DNA of 64,000 nucleotides from Paraburkholderia bannensis NBRC 103871 (GCF_000685015.1 NZ_BAYA01000014.1:124001-188000); one strand, 5' to 3'; shown: positions 42,556 to 51,467, counted from the first letter of the stretch. Program-made: numbers and translations. The notes: generated by a model not told the origin, from the sequence alone.

Positions 42556-43392
42556 TCAGCGCATCATGCGGCGCCGGAACAGGATCGACGCGATGCCGAA
42601 CGGCACGATGATGTAGAACGCGAGCATGCCCAGATGCAGCGCGGCGTGCTCGACGGGCCGCCCGAGCATGGCCGGGCGGATCAGGTCGACGGCGTGCGCG
42701 AGCGGCAGCATCAGCGTGATGTGCTGAGCGGCGGCGGGCAGCTGCGTGATCGGGAAGAACACGCCCGAAAGCAGCAGCATCGGCGTGAGCACGAGCGTCT
42801 GATAGAACATGAAGAAGTCGTAGGACGGCGCGAGCGCGGTGACGATCATCGCGCAGCTCGCGAACGCGAGGCCCGCGAGCGCGATCACGGGCAGCGCCAG
42901 CAGCATCGACGGGAAGCTCGCATAGCCGAGCGCACCCGCCACGATCATGATGGCCGCGCCCGATAGCATCGACTTGCTGGCGGCCCACATTACTTCCCCG
43001 AGCACCACGTCGCCGAGCGACAGCGGCGTGTGCATGATCGCCTCCCACGTGCGCTGCACGTGCATGCGCGAAAAGCCCGAGTACATCGACTCGAAGCTCG
43101 CCGACATCATCACCGACGACGACACCGTGCCTGCCGCGAGAAACGCGATATACGACACGCCCTGGACGTGGCCGACCATCAGCCCAAGCCCGAAGCCCAG
43201 GCCGAACAGATAGATCATCGGATCGGCGAGGTTGCCGAACATCGACGCAATCGCCAGCTTGCGCCAGACCAGATAGTTGCGCCGCCAGACGGCGATCCAG
43301 TGCGTGGCGTTCGAGGGCAGCGCGGCGCGAGGTTCGCGCAGCGGTTGATCGGCGGAGCGCGTGGGTGGTGGAGGTTGGGTGCGTGTCTGCAT
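42556..43392 (-). CDS. ABC-2-type exporter permease (NodJ-like)
   Basis: A 278-residue inner-membrane protein with about six helices: a polar N-terminus, HWIAVWRRNYLVWRKLAIAS, then MIYLFGLGFGLGLMVGHVQG and the ABC-2 signature region LTPMLLLSGVFFPITQLPAA. The best match is the NodJ/DrrB branch, which exports lipo-oligosaccharides, drugs or lipids. With no nod genes nearby the cargo is unknown. It starts 3 bp after the stop of the ATPase gene, so the two form one unit. Confidence 0.88.
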   Translation of the reverse strand: MQTRTQPPPPTRSADQPLREPRAALPSNATHWIAVWRRNYLVWRKLAIASMFGNLADPMIYLFGLGFGLGLMVGHVQGVSYIAFLAAGTVSSSVMMSASFESMYSGFSRMHVQRTWEAIMHTPLSLGDVVLGEVMWAASKSMLSGAAIMIVAGALGYASFPSMLLALPVIALAGLAFASCAMIVTALAPSYDFFMFYQTLVLTPMLLLSGVFFPITQLPAAAQHITLMLPLAHAVDLIRPAMLGRPVEHAALHLGMLAFYIIVPFGIASILFRRRMMR

Positions 43393-43395
43393 GGA

Positions 43396-44304
43396 TCAGT
43401 CCTGCATTTCGCGGCCGGTGAGCCGCAGGAAAACGTCTTCAAGATTTGCCGGCCGATGCAGATAGCGCAGATCCGAGCGATGACGCAGTTGCGCATGCAC
43501 GGGCGCGGGATCGTCGACGTAGCAGAACAGGGTCTCGCCGCTGATTTCGGTGCGCTTGGCGAAGGGCGCGAGTTCGTCGCGCAACGATGAAGGATCGGGG
43601 CCGTAGACTTCGATCACGTCGCAGCCGATCTCGGATTCGATCAGCGCCTTGGGCGCGCCCTCGGCGATCTTGCGGCCTTCCTCGATCACGCAGACGCGAT
43701 TGCACAGGCGCTCGGCTTCTTCCATGAAGTGCGTGGTGAGCAGGATCGTCTTGCCGCGCGCGAGCAGCGAGCGCAGCCGTTCCCAGATCAGGTGGCGCGC
43801 CTGAGGATCGAGCCCGGTTGTGGGTTCGTCCATCACCAGGACGTCGGGATCGTTGACGAGCGCGCGCGCCAGCGTCAGGCGACGGCGCATGCCGCCGGAG
43901 AGTTCCCCCACGCGGGCGTCGGCCTTGCTTTCCAGTCGTGCGAATTCGAGCAGCGGCGCGACCAGCGCCTTTGTCTCGCTCGACGAAAGCCCGAAATACC
44001 GGCCGAAAACCAGCAGGTTTTCGCGCACCGTGAAGTCCGGATCGAGGTTGTCGAACTGCGGCACCACGCCTACGCGCGCGCGGGCATGACGCGCGCGTGC
44101 GGGCACTGGCTCGCCGCACAGGCTGATGCGCCCCGCATCGGGTGAAACGATGCCGAGCAGCATGCGCAGCGTGGTGGTCTTGCCCGCGCCGTTGGGGCCC
44201 AGAAGCCCGAAGCATTCGCCGCGGACGACGTCGAACGACAAGCCGTTGACGACCGTCCGGTCTCCGTAATGTTTGATCACCTGCTCGAATTCGATGGCGG
44301 GCAT
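43396..44304 (-). CDS. ABC-2-type exporter ATP-binding protein (NodI-like)
   Basis: A 302-residue ATPase. Walker A GLLGPNGAGKTTTLRMLLG, signature LSGGMRRRLTLARALVNDP, Walker B VLVMDEPTTGLDPQARHLIW and switch His in ILLTTHFMEEAERL. The C-terminal 80 residues (ALIESEIGCDVIEVYGPDPS) form the extra domain of the DrrA/NodI branch. Start at ATG 44304 (MPAIEFEQVIKHYGDRTV); upstream in-frame sequence is not conserved-looking. Partner of the permease downstream. Confidence 0.92.
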   Translation of the reverse strand: MPAIEFEQVIKHYGDRTVVNGLSFDVVRGECFGLLGPNGAGKTTTLRMLLGIVSPDAGRISLCGEPVPARARHARARVGVVPQFDNLDPDFTVRENLLVFGRYFGLSSSETKALVAPLLEFARLESKADARVGELSGGMRRRLTLARALVNDPDVLVMDEPTTGLDPQARHLIWERLRSLLARGKTILLTTHFMEEAERLCNRVCVIEEGRKIAEGAPKALIESEIGCDVIEVYGPDPSSLRDELAPFAKRTEISGETLFCYVDDPAPVHAQLRHRSDLRYLHRPANLEDVFLRLTGREMQD

Positions 44305-44627
44305 GTCGTACCGTTTTCCGGTTTTATATCGGTTTGAGTGTGCGCCAGGCACACGTCCACACGTCTTGAGGCGGCCTATTCTAGTGCATCGACGCTTAAG
44401 CGGTGGCGGCCCGCTGCTGCGCAGCGACGATGACAATGCACGGTCAATGGCTGTCGCGACAAGCATCCGGAATCGCTGCAAAGCCCGTGCCGCAAGGGTT
44501 TCGAGGCGCTAAAACGGTGCACGCTCAGCTGGCGCCCACCTGGCGTTTTCCAGCCCTTGCGTGCGGAATTGCGGCGCACCATCATGCCAGTACGACCTGC
44601 GTTTCGAGCGGGTGGGGAGAAGGGATC
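44305..44627 (+). other. Divergent control region between the ABC exporter and the stress-protein gene
   Basis: 323 bases. A TATTCTAGTG stretch near 44378 might be a -10-like element. The last 20 bases contain the ribosome site GGGGAGAAGGGATC for the downstream gene. No further gene or clear operator seen. Confidence 0.35.
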
Positions 44628-45098
44628 ATGGCGAGCTACAAAAAGATTTTGTTGTGCTACGACGGCTCGCGCGAGGGCCGCAAGGCGCTGCGTTGCGGCG
44701 CCGATCTGGCGTTGGATCTGAAGGCGGAAACGCATCTGCTGTCGGTGGTCGACATGCGCTCGACCATCGCACAGAGCGCCGGTCTGCTGACCGATGTGGC
44801 GTGCGGCCGCTTCGAGGAAACCGCACGCGAAATCCTTCAGGAAGGGGTGGACTGGCTCACCGAGCGCGGCGTGCGCGCGCAGGGGCATTTCGCCTTCGGC
44901 CATCCGATCGACGAGATTGCGAATCTCGCGACCGAACTGAACGTGGATCTCGTGGTGGTGGGGCATCGCTGCCGCACGGGTCTGTCGCGCTGGTGGATGG
45001 GCGCGGGCAATACGCCGCTGCTCGACCGTATTTCGTGCAGCATTCTGGTGGCGTGTTCTTCGGCCGCCGAGGAAAAACAGCAGCAGGCGGCTGCTTAA
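44628..45098 (+). CDS. Universal stress protein (UspA family)
   Basis: A 156-residue cytoplasmic Usp domain: YKKILLCYDGSREGRKALRC at the N-terminus and LATELNVDLVVVGHRCRTGL with the C-terminal phosphate-loop region RISCSILVACSS. The ATP-binding Gx2Gx9G(S/T) motif is degenerate (GHRCRTGLSRWWMGAGN), so ATP binding is uncertain. Function is generally stress endurance; targets unknown. ATG 44628 has GGGGAGAAGGGATC upstream. Confidence 0.9.
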   Translation: MASYKKILLCYDGSREGRKALRCGADLALDLKAETHLLSVVDMRSTIAQSAGLLTDVACGRFEETAREILQEGVDWLTERGVRAQGHFAFGHPIDEIANLATELNVDLVVVGHRCRTGLSRWWMGAGNTPLLDRISCSILVACSSAAEEKQQQAAA

Positions 45099-45191
45099 AC
45101 ACGCCTGACGCAATTTGCACGCGCCCGGCTGCAATGGCCGGGCGCGGTGTCGTTCACGTTTCCATTCACGTTGTTACTCAACGTGCGGTAT

Positions 45192-45863
45192 TTAATTCGG
45201 CGCGCTTGCGCCGTCGCCTGCATCAGCCGGGTTCAATTCCACTGCGGCAAGTTTCCACGAGAACAGACCGTGCCGCTGCAGGATCGCGGCGTAGCGCTCG
45301 CCGTTCGCGCTGCGCTGCCACGTTACGGCGAATGCGTTGAGGCTGCGATAACCGGCGCTTGCTTGCGGACGCGGTTGCGGTGCTTCGGCTTGCGTACTGG
45401 CAGGTGCAGGCGGCGCTGCTTCAGCCGGTGTCGATGATGCCGGCGTGCTGGGCGGCGGCGGTGCGGGTCGCTCTCCAGGCTTGCCCGTCGGCGGCATGCC
45501 GTTGAGCAAGGCGGCCACGCCTTCCGGCGTAGCGTAAGCATCCACGAGCGGCCCGATCAGCGCCGCGCCAATCACCGCACCGAGCATCAACAGCGGATTA
45601 CTGCTGTGCTGCGCCTGAATGCGCCGCTGCAGCATCTCGCCAACCTGTTGCTTGAGGCTCACGCGCAGCGCCGGGTAGTCGACGTATTCGCTCAACGCCG
45701 CGGCGTCGCGCGCGTCCGCGGCCTGTTTGAGGCTGTTGAGCGCGAGATACGGCGAGGCATACGCGTAGCCGAGCGCAGTCACGACAACGACTGCCGCGAC
45801 GGCAATCGCGACGGGTTTCTTCCAGTTCGAAGTCGGGCGTGAGGACGGTGTCGGTTCAGTCAT
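45192..45863 (-). CDS. DUF2939 membrane-anchored protein
   Basis: A 223-residue protein with one N-terminal membrane helix (VAIAVAAVVVVTALGYAYAS) followed by the DUF2939 region (SPYLALNSLKQAADARDAAA, YVDYPALRVSLKQQV). The middle is a Pro/Ala/Ser linker (residues 140-175), and a second small globular part follows (YRSLNAFAVTWQRSANGERY). Probably anchored in the inner membrane facing the periplasm; function not known. Start at ATG 45863 (MTEPTPSSRPTSNWKKP). Third gene in the minus-strand order lexA, hypothetical, DUF2939. Confidence 0.8.
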   Translation of the reverse strand: MTEPTPSSRPTSNWKKPVAIAVAAVVVVTALGYAYASPYLALNSLKQAADARDAAALSEYVDYPALRVSLKQQVGEMLQRRIQAQHSSNPLLMLGAVIGAALIGPLVDAYATPEGVAALLNGMPPTGKPGERPAPPPPSTPASSTPAEAAPPAPASTQAEAPQPRPQASAGYRSLNAFAVTWQRSANGERYAAILQRHGLFSWKLAAVELNPADAGDGASAPN

Positions 45864-45980
45864 CGGGCAGGGCGGCCCCGCGCGAACGGGGCAAAAGTTC
45901 AATCACGGTGTTGACCGCCCGCGCGCCGAAAAATTTCCCGCGTAACGCTTTGTTACCCCGGCTTTGTTACCCCGGCCTGG

Positions 45981-46361
45981 TTACTTCGCGAGCGCCATGG
46001 GCATGTCGCCGGTTTGTTCGGCGATGCAGCGGTCGATGGCGCGGCACACCGCGTCCATCGTGCCGACCATGATGAGTCGCGACGGGCCGTGATAGACGCG
46101 CACCGGCGCGCGGCGATCCGGTTGTTCCGTATTGAGCGTGCTGTTCAGCGACACGCGCGCGAATGCGGGCTGCGCGGAGGGCAAGGACGGCAGCGGCGGC
46201 AGTTCCGGCGTGTGGACGAGATCGACGTTGTCTTCGAAGAGCGAGCCATTGAGCGCCGCCGCCGAAGCGCGCGCTTCGCGCATTGCGCACGATGCGATCC
46301 CACGCAGATGGCGCAGACGACCGAATTGACGGAAGGGCAACAGGCGGGCAAGGCGTTCCAT
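45981..46361 (-). CDS. Hypothetical protein downstream of lexA
   Basis: A 126-residue soluble protein. N-terminal basic part (MERLARLLPFRQFGRLRHLR), a Pro/Ser-rich middle (HTPELPPLPSLPSAQPAFAR) and a C-terminal part that looks like a domain (RAPVRVYHGPSRLIMVGTMD, AVCRAIDRCIAEQ). No family recognised. It begins 56 bases after the lexA stop in the same direction, so it could be part of the SOS regulon; this is inference from position. Confidence 0.6.
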   Translation of the reverse strand: MERLARLLPFRQFGRLRHLRGIASCAMREARASAAALNGSLFEDNVDLVHTPELPPLPSLPSAQPAFARVSLNSTLNTEQPDRRAPVRVYHGPSRLIMVGTMDAVCRAIDRCIAEQTGDMPMALAK

Positions 46362-46417
46362 GGCTAACTCTCCAGAAGATGCGCGGACCAGGCGCTGACG
46401 AGGCGCGGTCGGAATTA

Positions 46418-47068
46418 TCAGAATTCGGTGGGACGGATCAGACCGACTGCAATGCCTTCGAGCGCGAATTCAGCGCTGCCGGCCGCGACGAAGATGTTGT
46501 CGTAGTCGGGGTTCTCGGCGATCAGCTCGATACCGTTGGGCTGGCGCTTCAGGCGCTTGACGGTCACGTCGTCGCCCAGACGCGCGACGATGATCTGGCC
46601 GTCCTTGGCCTCGGCTTTCTTCTGCACGGCGAGCAGGTCGCCGTCGAGGATGCCCGCGTCGCGCATCGACAGGCCGCGCACCTTCAGGAGGTAGTCGGGA
46701 CGGCTCGAGAACAGCGCCGGGTCGCATGCGTAGTTCTGCGAAATATGCTCCTGCGCGAGGATCGGGCTGCCCGCCGCGACGCGGCCGACGAGCGGCAGCG
46801 AGAGCTGCATGATGCTGGCGTGCGGCAGCGTGAACTGATGCGGCAGGTCATCCGGGCCCGGCATCAGGCGGATGCCGCGCGAGGCGCCCGCAGCCAGTTC
46901 GATCACGCCTTTGCGCGCGAGGGCGCGCAGGTGTTCCTCTGCGGAGTTGGCCGAGCTGAAGCCGAGTTCGGCGGCAATCTCTGCGCGCGTGGGCGGAAAG
47001 CCGGTGCGCTCGATCGCGCGGCGAACCAGATCGAAAACCTGCTGCTGTCGTGCGGTGAGTTTGGTCAT
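46418..47068 (-). CDS. lexA: SOS repressor LexA
   Basis: A 216-residue repressor-peptidase. N-terminal winged helix (MTKLTARQQQVFDLVRRAIE, FPPTRAEIAAELGFSSANSA). Self-cleavage site Ala-Gly in VGRVAAGSPILAQEH (near residue 91). Catalytic serine in YLLKVRGLSMRDAGILDGD and catalytic lysine in GDDVTVKRLKRQ. The region upstream carries two SOS boxes, consistent with autorepression. RecA-stimulated cleavage is family knowledge. Start at ATG 47068, matching the conserved MTKLTARQQQ. Confidence 0.97.
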   Translation of the reverse strand: MTKLTARQQQVFDLVRRAIERTGFPPTRAEIAAELGFSSANSAEEHLRALARKGVIELAAGASRGIRLMPGPDDLPHQFTLPHASIMQLSLPLVGRVAAGSPILAQEHISQNYACDPALFSSRPDYLLKVRGLSMRDAGILDGDLLAVQKKAEAKDGQIIVARLGDDVTVKRLKRQPNGIELIAENPDYDNIFVAAGSAEFALEGIAVGLIRPTEF

Positions 47069-47075
47069 GGCGACA

Positions 47076-47111
47076 CTGTATGTTTGAACAGGTGCCTGTA
47101 TTTTTATACAG
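47076..47111 (-). promoter_or_regulatory. Two tandem LexA (SOS) boxes
   Basis: CTGTATGTTTGAACAG (47076-47091) and CTGTATTTTTATACAG (47096-47111). Both fit CTGT-N8-ACAG; the second is close to the palindromic consensus. Their starts are 20 bp apart, i.e. about two helical turns, on the same face. They lie 8-43 bases upstream of the lexA start codon. Confidence 0.92.
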
Positions 47112-47239
47112 TACTCGCCGCTTTTCAAGTGTTACTTGAAGTTTGACGTTTGGGTGGCGCTACAACGGCGTTTTGCGATGGTCTGACGGACGAAAACCTG
47201 CTCCAACAGCCGACTTGTCCGCCTTTACCACTTTTGCGT

Positions 47240-47291
47240 ATTAAAAAATGAGAAAACATCATTTTTAATAATGTAAGCCAATCGCTAGACT
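47240..47291 (+). promoter_or_regulatory. Promoter and AT-rich activator-type site upstream of sbp
   Basis: TTTTAA (47263-47268), 17-bp spacer, TAGACT (47286-47291). The -10 region ATCGCTAGACTGG is almost identical to the ssu promoter at 30251-30263. Over and upstream of the -35 lies an inverted repeat ATTAAAAAATGA (47240-47251) / TCATTTTTAAT (47259-47269), a good candidate for a CysB-type operator. Regulator assignment is inference. Confidence 0.6.
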
Positions 47292-47371
47292 GGCCTTCAT
47301 CGATCGCCGCACAGACAAGAACGCGGCGGCACGCAAGACCACACGGCACACGACAACACGGAGAAAGCGGG

Positions 47372-48415
47372 ATGAAACAAGGCACTACGGGGCGCGCATG
47401 GTTCAAGACTTTCGCGGCAAAACTGGTCATCGGCGCAGTGCCGCTGCTGGGCATGGCCGCCATCGCGCCGGCCGCGCATGCGGACACGTCGCTGCTCAAC
47501 GTCTCCTACGATCCGACGCGTGAGCTGTACCAGGACGTCAACGAAGCCTTCATCAAGCAGTGGAAGGCCAAGACCGGCGAAACCCTGACCATCAAGCAGT
47601 CGCACGGCGGCTCGGGCGCACAGGCGCGTTCGGTGCTCGACGGCCTGCAAGCCGATGTCGTGACGCTGGCGCTCGCCTGGGACATCGACGCACTCGCCAA
47701 CAAGGGCATCGTCGCGAAGGACTGGCAAAAGCGCCTGCCCGACAACGCCTCGCCGTACACCTCGACCATCGTGTTCCTCGTGCGCAAGGGCAATCCCAAG
47801 CACATCAAGGACTGGGACGACCTGACCAAGCCGGGCGTGTCGATCGTCACGCCGAATCCGAAGACCTCGGGCGGCGCGCGCTGGAACTACCTCGCGGCGT
47901 GGGCCTACGCGGAACACCAGCCGGGCGGCAACGACCAGAAGGCCAAAGAGTTCGTGACGAAGCTCTACAAGAACGCCGGCGTGCTCGATTCGGGCGCACG
48001 CGGTGCGACGACCAGCTTCGTGCAGCGCGGCATCGGCGATGTGCTGATCGCCTGGGAAAACGAAGCCTTCCTGTCGCTCAAGGAGTTCGGGCCGGAGAAG
48101 TTCGAGATCGTGGTGCCGTCGGTGAGCATCCTGGCCGAGCCGCCGGTTGCCGTGGTCGACAAGGTCGTCGACAAGAAGGGCACGCGCAAGGTCTCGGAAG
48201 CCTATCTGCAGTTCCTCTATAGCGAGGAAGGCCAGGAAATCGCCGCGAAGAACTTCTACCGTCCGCGTTCGGACAAGGTGCCCGCAGCGCTGACGGCGAA
48301 GTTCCCGAAGCTCAAGCTCTATACGGTGGACGACACGTTCGGCGGCTGGACGAACGCGCAGAAGACGCACTTTGCCGACGGCGGCGTGTTCGATTCGATC
48401 TATCAGCCGCAGTAA
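47372..48415 (+). CDS. sbp: Sulfate/thiosulfate ABC transporter periplasmic binding protein
   Basis: A 347-residue precursor with a signal peptide (residues 1-37, ending APAAHA). The mature N-terminus LLNVSYDPTRELYQDVNEAF is the hallmark of sulfate-binding proteins (SYDPTRELY), with KQSHGGSGAQARSVLDGLQA, GNPKHIKDWDDL and NPKTSGGARWNYLAAWAYA forming the sulfate site. Delivers sulfate to CysT/CysW. First gene of sbp-cysT-cysW-cysA-cysB. GAGAAAGCGGG precedes the ATG. Confidence 0.96.
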   Translation: MKQGTTGRAWFKTFAAKLVIGAVPLLGMAAIAPAAHADTSLLNVSYDPTRELYQDVNEAFIKQWKAKTGETLTIKQSHGGSGAQARSVLDGLQADVVTLALAWDIDALANKGIVAKDWQKRLPDNASPYTSTIVFLVRKGNPKHIKDWDDLTKPGVSIVTPNPKTSGGARWNYLAAWAYAEHQPGGNDQKAKEFVTKLYKNAGVLDSGARGATTSFVQRGIGDVLIAWENEAFLSLKEFGPEKFEIVVPSVSILAEPPVAVVDKVVDKKGTRKVSEAYLQFLYSEEGQEIAAKNFYRPRSDKVPAALTAKFPKLKLYTVDDTFGGWTNAQKTHFADGGVFDSIYQPQ

Positions 48416-48480
48416 GGGCCGCAATAAGTCCTGCAACACGTATCAACGCAGTCGCAACCATTAGAAAAGCAGCATAAAAC

Positions 48481-48506
48481 AAGGCGCGCCCCACGAGGCG
48501 CGCCTT
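48481..48506 (+). promoter_or_regulatory. Intercistronic hairpin between sbp and cysT
   Basis: AAGGCGCGCC (48481-48490) pairs with GGCGCGCCTT (48497-48506), a 10-bp stem without a full T-run (TTTC only). Placed 65 bases after sbp and 57 bases before cysT. A hairpin here can stabilise the sbp message or partly terminate, giving more binding protein than membrane subunits. Confidence 0.65.
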
Positions 48507-48562
48507 TCGGCGCAGTGCATCGCATGCGATCCGCCCGCGCAACCCATGTGAAGAGATAGAGC

Positions 48563-49453
48563 ATGACGACGTTCCGATTACAGAAGCCAGGCGCCTTGCC
48601 CGGGTTCGGCGTGACGCTCGGCATCACGGTGGCGTACCTGAGCCTCGTGGTGCTGATCCCGCTTGCGGCGACCTTCCTCAAGACCGCCACGCTCGACTGG
48701 GCGCAGTTCGTACGCGCGGTGTGGTCGCCGCGCGTGATCGCGTCGTACCGCCTGACGTTCTTCTCGGCGCTTGGCGGGGCGCTCATCAACGCCGTGTTCG
48801 GCTTCCTGCTCGCGTGGGTGCTGGTGCGTTACACGTTCCCGTTCAAGCGCGTGGTCGATGCGCTCGTCGACCTGCCGTTCGCGCTGCCCACTTCCGTGGC
48901 GGGCATTTCGCTGGCTGCGGTGTATGCGGGCAATGGCTGGATCGGCCAGTTCCTCGAACCGCTCGGGCTGAAGATCGCGTTTACGCCGATTGGCGTGCTG
49001 GTGGCGCTCACGTTCATCGGCTTGCCGTTCGTGGTGCGCACGGTGCAGCCCGTGCTCGAAGAGTTCGAGCGCGAGCAGGAAGAGGCCGCCGCGTGCCTGG
49101 GCGCGTCGCGCTGGCTGACGTTCCGCCGTGTCGTGTTCCCCGCTGCGTTGCCCGCACTGCTCACCGGCTTCGCGCTCGCGTTCGCGCGCGCACTGGGCGA
49201 GTACGGCTCGGTCATCTTCATCGCCGGCAACGTGCCGATGAAGTCGGAAATCACGTCGCTGCTCATCATCACCAAGCTCGAACAATACGATTACGCGGGC
49301 GCCACGGCGCTGGCCGTCGTGATGCTGTGCGTGTCGTTCCTCATGCTGCTGTTCATCAACACCTTGCAGTGGTATCTGCAACGTCGCACGGGCCGCGGCG
49401 CATCGGCTGCCGCGCCTGTGAGCGCAACGCCGGCGACCGGAGGCGCGCAATGA
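48563..49453 (+). CDS. cysT: Sulfate ABC transporter permease CysT
   Basis: A 296-residue inner-membrane permease with six helices. LPGFGVTLGITVAYLSLVVL is helix 1; the EAA loop is EEAAACLGASRWLTFRRVVF; LPTSVAGISLAAVYAGNGW and ALGEYGSVIFIAGNVPMKSE are strongly conserved in CysT/CysU. Partner of CysW in the heterodimeric channel. Its stop overlaps the cysW start by four bases (ATGA). Confidence 0.96.
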   Translation: MTTFRLQKPGALPGFGVTLGITVAYLSLVVLIPLAATFLKTATLDWAQFVRAVWSPRVIASYRLTFFSALGGALINAVFGFLLAWVLVRYTFPFKRVVDALVDLPFALPTSVAGISLAAVYAGNGWIGQFLEPLGLKIAFTPIGVLVALTFIGLPFVVRTVQPVLEEFEREQEEAAACLGASRWLTFRRVVFPAALPALLTGFALAFARALGEYGSVIFIAGNVPMKSEITSLLIITKLEQYDYAGATALAVVMLCVSFLMLLFINTLQWYLQRRTGRGASAAAPVSATPATGGAQ

Positions 49454-50406
49454 GCACGATCAATCGAAAAAACGCAGGCCGCCCCGATCCCGTCACCGAA
49501 GCGCCCTGGGTGCGCTGGCTGCTTACCGGCATCGCGCTGGTGTTCCTCTCGCTGTTTCTCGTGGTGCCGCTCGTGGCGGTGTTCTGGCAGGCGCTCTCGA
49601 AGGGCATCGGCTTTTATTTCGAATCGCTCGCCGATCCCGACGCGCTCGCCGCCATCAAGCTCACGCTGATCACGGCCGCGATCGCCGTGCCGCTGAACTG
49701 CGCATTCGGGCTGGCCGCTTCGTGGGCGATCGCCAAGTTCGACTTCCGCGGCAAGGCGCTGCTCACGACGCTGATCGACCTGCCGTTCTCGGTCTCGCCG
49801 GTGATCTCGGGCCTGATCTACGTGCTGATGTTCGGCGCGCAGGGCTGGCTTGGGCCCTGGCTCGAAGACCATAACGTGCAGATCATTTTCGCCGTGCCCG
49901 GCATCGTGCTGGCGACGATCTTCGTGACGTTCCCGTTCGTCGCGCGCGAGCTGATTCCGCTGATGCAGGCGCAAGGCAACGACGAGGAAGAAGCCGCGCA
50001 CGTGCTCGGCGCGTCGGGCTGGCAGATGTTCCGCCGCGTGACGCTGCCCAATATCCGCTGGGGCCTGCTGTACGGCGTGATTCTGTGCAACGCGCGGGCG
50101 ATGGGCGAGTTTGGCGCGGTGTCGGTGGTGTCGGGCCATATTCGCGGCCAGACCGACACCATGCCGCTGCACGTCGAAATTCTCTACAACGAATACAACT
50201 TTGCTGCGGCATTTGCGGTGGCTTCGCTGCTGGCGCTGCTTGCGCTCGTGACGCTCGGCCTCAAGCTGCTCGCTGAGCGCCACATGAACGCCGCGCTGCG
50301 CGACGACGACGTGCCGGCATTCGCGGGCCCGGCGCCGCAAGCTGCGGGACACGCGGCGCAAGCTGCACGCCAATCGGGACAATCGCTTCAACCTGGAGAG
50401 CTGTAA
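49450..50406 (+). CDS. cysW: Sulfate ABC transporter permease CysW
   Basis: A 318-residue permease. Conserved segments: VVPLVAVFWQALSKGIGFYF, LPFSVSPVISGLIYVLMFGA, the EAA loop EEEAAHVLGASGWQMFRRVT and ARAMGEFGAVSVVSGHIRGQ, as in CysW. About six helices plus a Pro/Ala/Gln-rich cytoplasmic tail of 35 residues, a little longer than in E. coli. Translationally coupled to cysT by the ATGA overlap; cysA starts 2 bp after its stop. Confidence 0.96.
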   Translation: MSTINRKNAGRPDPVTEAPWVRWLLTGIALVFLSLFLVVPLVAVFWQALSKGIGFYFESLADPDALAAIKLTLITAAIAVPLNCAFGLAASWAIAKFDFRGKALLTTLIDLPFSVSPVISGLIYVLMFGAQGWLGPWLEDHNVQIIFAVPGIVLATIFVTFPFVARELIPLMQAQGNDEEEAAHVLGASGWQMFRRVTLPNIRWGLLYGVILCNARAMGEFGAVSVVSGHIRGQTDTMPLHVEILYNEYNFAAAFAVASLLALLALVTLGLKLLAERHMNAALRDDDVPAFAGPAPQAAGHAAQAARQSGQSLQPGEL

Positions 50407-50408
50407 TC

Positions 50409-51467
50409 ATGGGCATCACCGTCAGCAATTTGCAGAAGCGCTTTGGCGACTTCACCGCCCTCGACAATGTCTCGCTCGACTTTCCGCCAGGCGAACTCGT
50501 CGCGCTGCTGGGCCCCTCCGGTTGCGGCAAGACCACGCTGCTGCGCGTGATCGCCGGTCTCGAATACGCCGATGCGGGCCAGGTCGTGCTGCAGGGCCAG
50601 GATGTGGGTGCGGCCGGTGCGCGCGAGCGCCAGGTGGGTTTCGTGTTCCAGCATTACGCGCTGTTCCGCCACATGACCGTGTTCGAGAACGTGGCGTTCG
50701 GCCTGCGCGTGAAGCCGCGCGGCGAGCGTCCGTCCGAAGCGAAAATCCGCGAGAAGGTGCATGAGCTGCTCAAGCTCGTGCAGCTGGACTGGCTCGCGCA
50801 GCGTTATCCGTCCGAGCTTTCCGGCGGCCAGCGCCAGCGTATCGCGCTGGCCCGCGCGCTGGCCGTGGAGCCGAAGGTGCTGCTGCTCGACGAGCCGTTC
50901 GGCGCGCTCGACGCCAAGGTGCGCAAGGAGTTGCGCAGCTGGCTGCGCCGCCTGCACGACGACCTGCATATCTCGACGATCTTCGTCACGCACGACCAGG
51001 AAGAGGCGCTGGAAGTGGCCGACCGCATCGTCGTGATGAATCATGGTCATGTGGAGCAGGTCGGCAGCCCGCAGGACGTGTACGATCATCCCCAGACGGC
51101 GTTCGTCTACGAGTTCCTCGGCGCGGCGAACCGTCTGCGCGGCAAGGTGGCGGCGGGCGGCTTCGTCGCCGATGGCGCGGCGCAGGCGATTGCGGTCGAG
51201 GCCGGCTTCGAAGGCCCGGCGCTCGCCTATGTGCGACCGCACGATATCGTGCTGCATCGCGACGCCGCGGATCATCGCGACGGCATCGTCGTCGATGTGC
51301 GCCGTGTCGTGACGCTGGGCGGCTCCGTGCGCGTCGAGCTGGAAAGCCGCACGGGCGGTGCGCTCGAAGCGCAGCTCGACCGCGAGGCGTGGCGTTCGCT
51401 CAACCTCGCCGTGGGCGACGGCGTGACGGCCGTGCCGCGCGGGCTGCGCGTGTTCCCGGCGCAGTGA
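50409..51467 (+). CDS. cysA: Sulfate ABC transporter ATP-binding protein CysA
   Basis: A 352-residue ATPase that energises sulfate/thiosulfate uptake. Walker A LLGPSGCGKTTLLRVIAGLE, signature LSGGQRQRIALARALAVEP, Walker B VLLLDEPFGALDAKVRKELR, switch FVTHDQEEALEVADRIVVM. The C-terminal 110 residues are a TOBE-like regulatory domain (YVRPHDIVLHRDAADHRDGI). Belongs to the operon sbp-cysTWA; cysB follows after 84 bp. Confidence 0.96.
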   Translation: MGITVSNLQKRFGDFTALDNVSLDFPPGELVALLGPSGCGKTTLLRVIAGLEYADAGQVVLQGQDVGAAGARERQVGFVFQHYALFRHMTVFENVAFGLRVKPRGERPSEAKIREKVHELLKLVQLDWLAQRYPSELSGGQRQRIALARALAVEPKVLLLDEPFGALDAKVRKELRSWLRRLHDDLHISTIFVTHDQEEALEVADRIVVMNHGHVEQVGSPQDVYDHPQTAFVYEFLGAANRLRGKVAAGGFVADGAAQAIAVEAGFEGPALAYVRPHDIVLHRDAADHRDGIVVDVRRVVTLGGSVRVELESRTGGALEAQLDREAWRSLNLAVGDGVTAVPRGLRVFPAQ

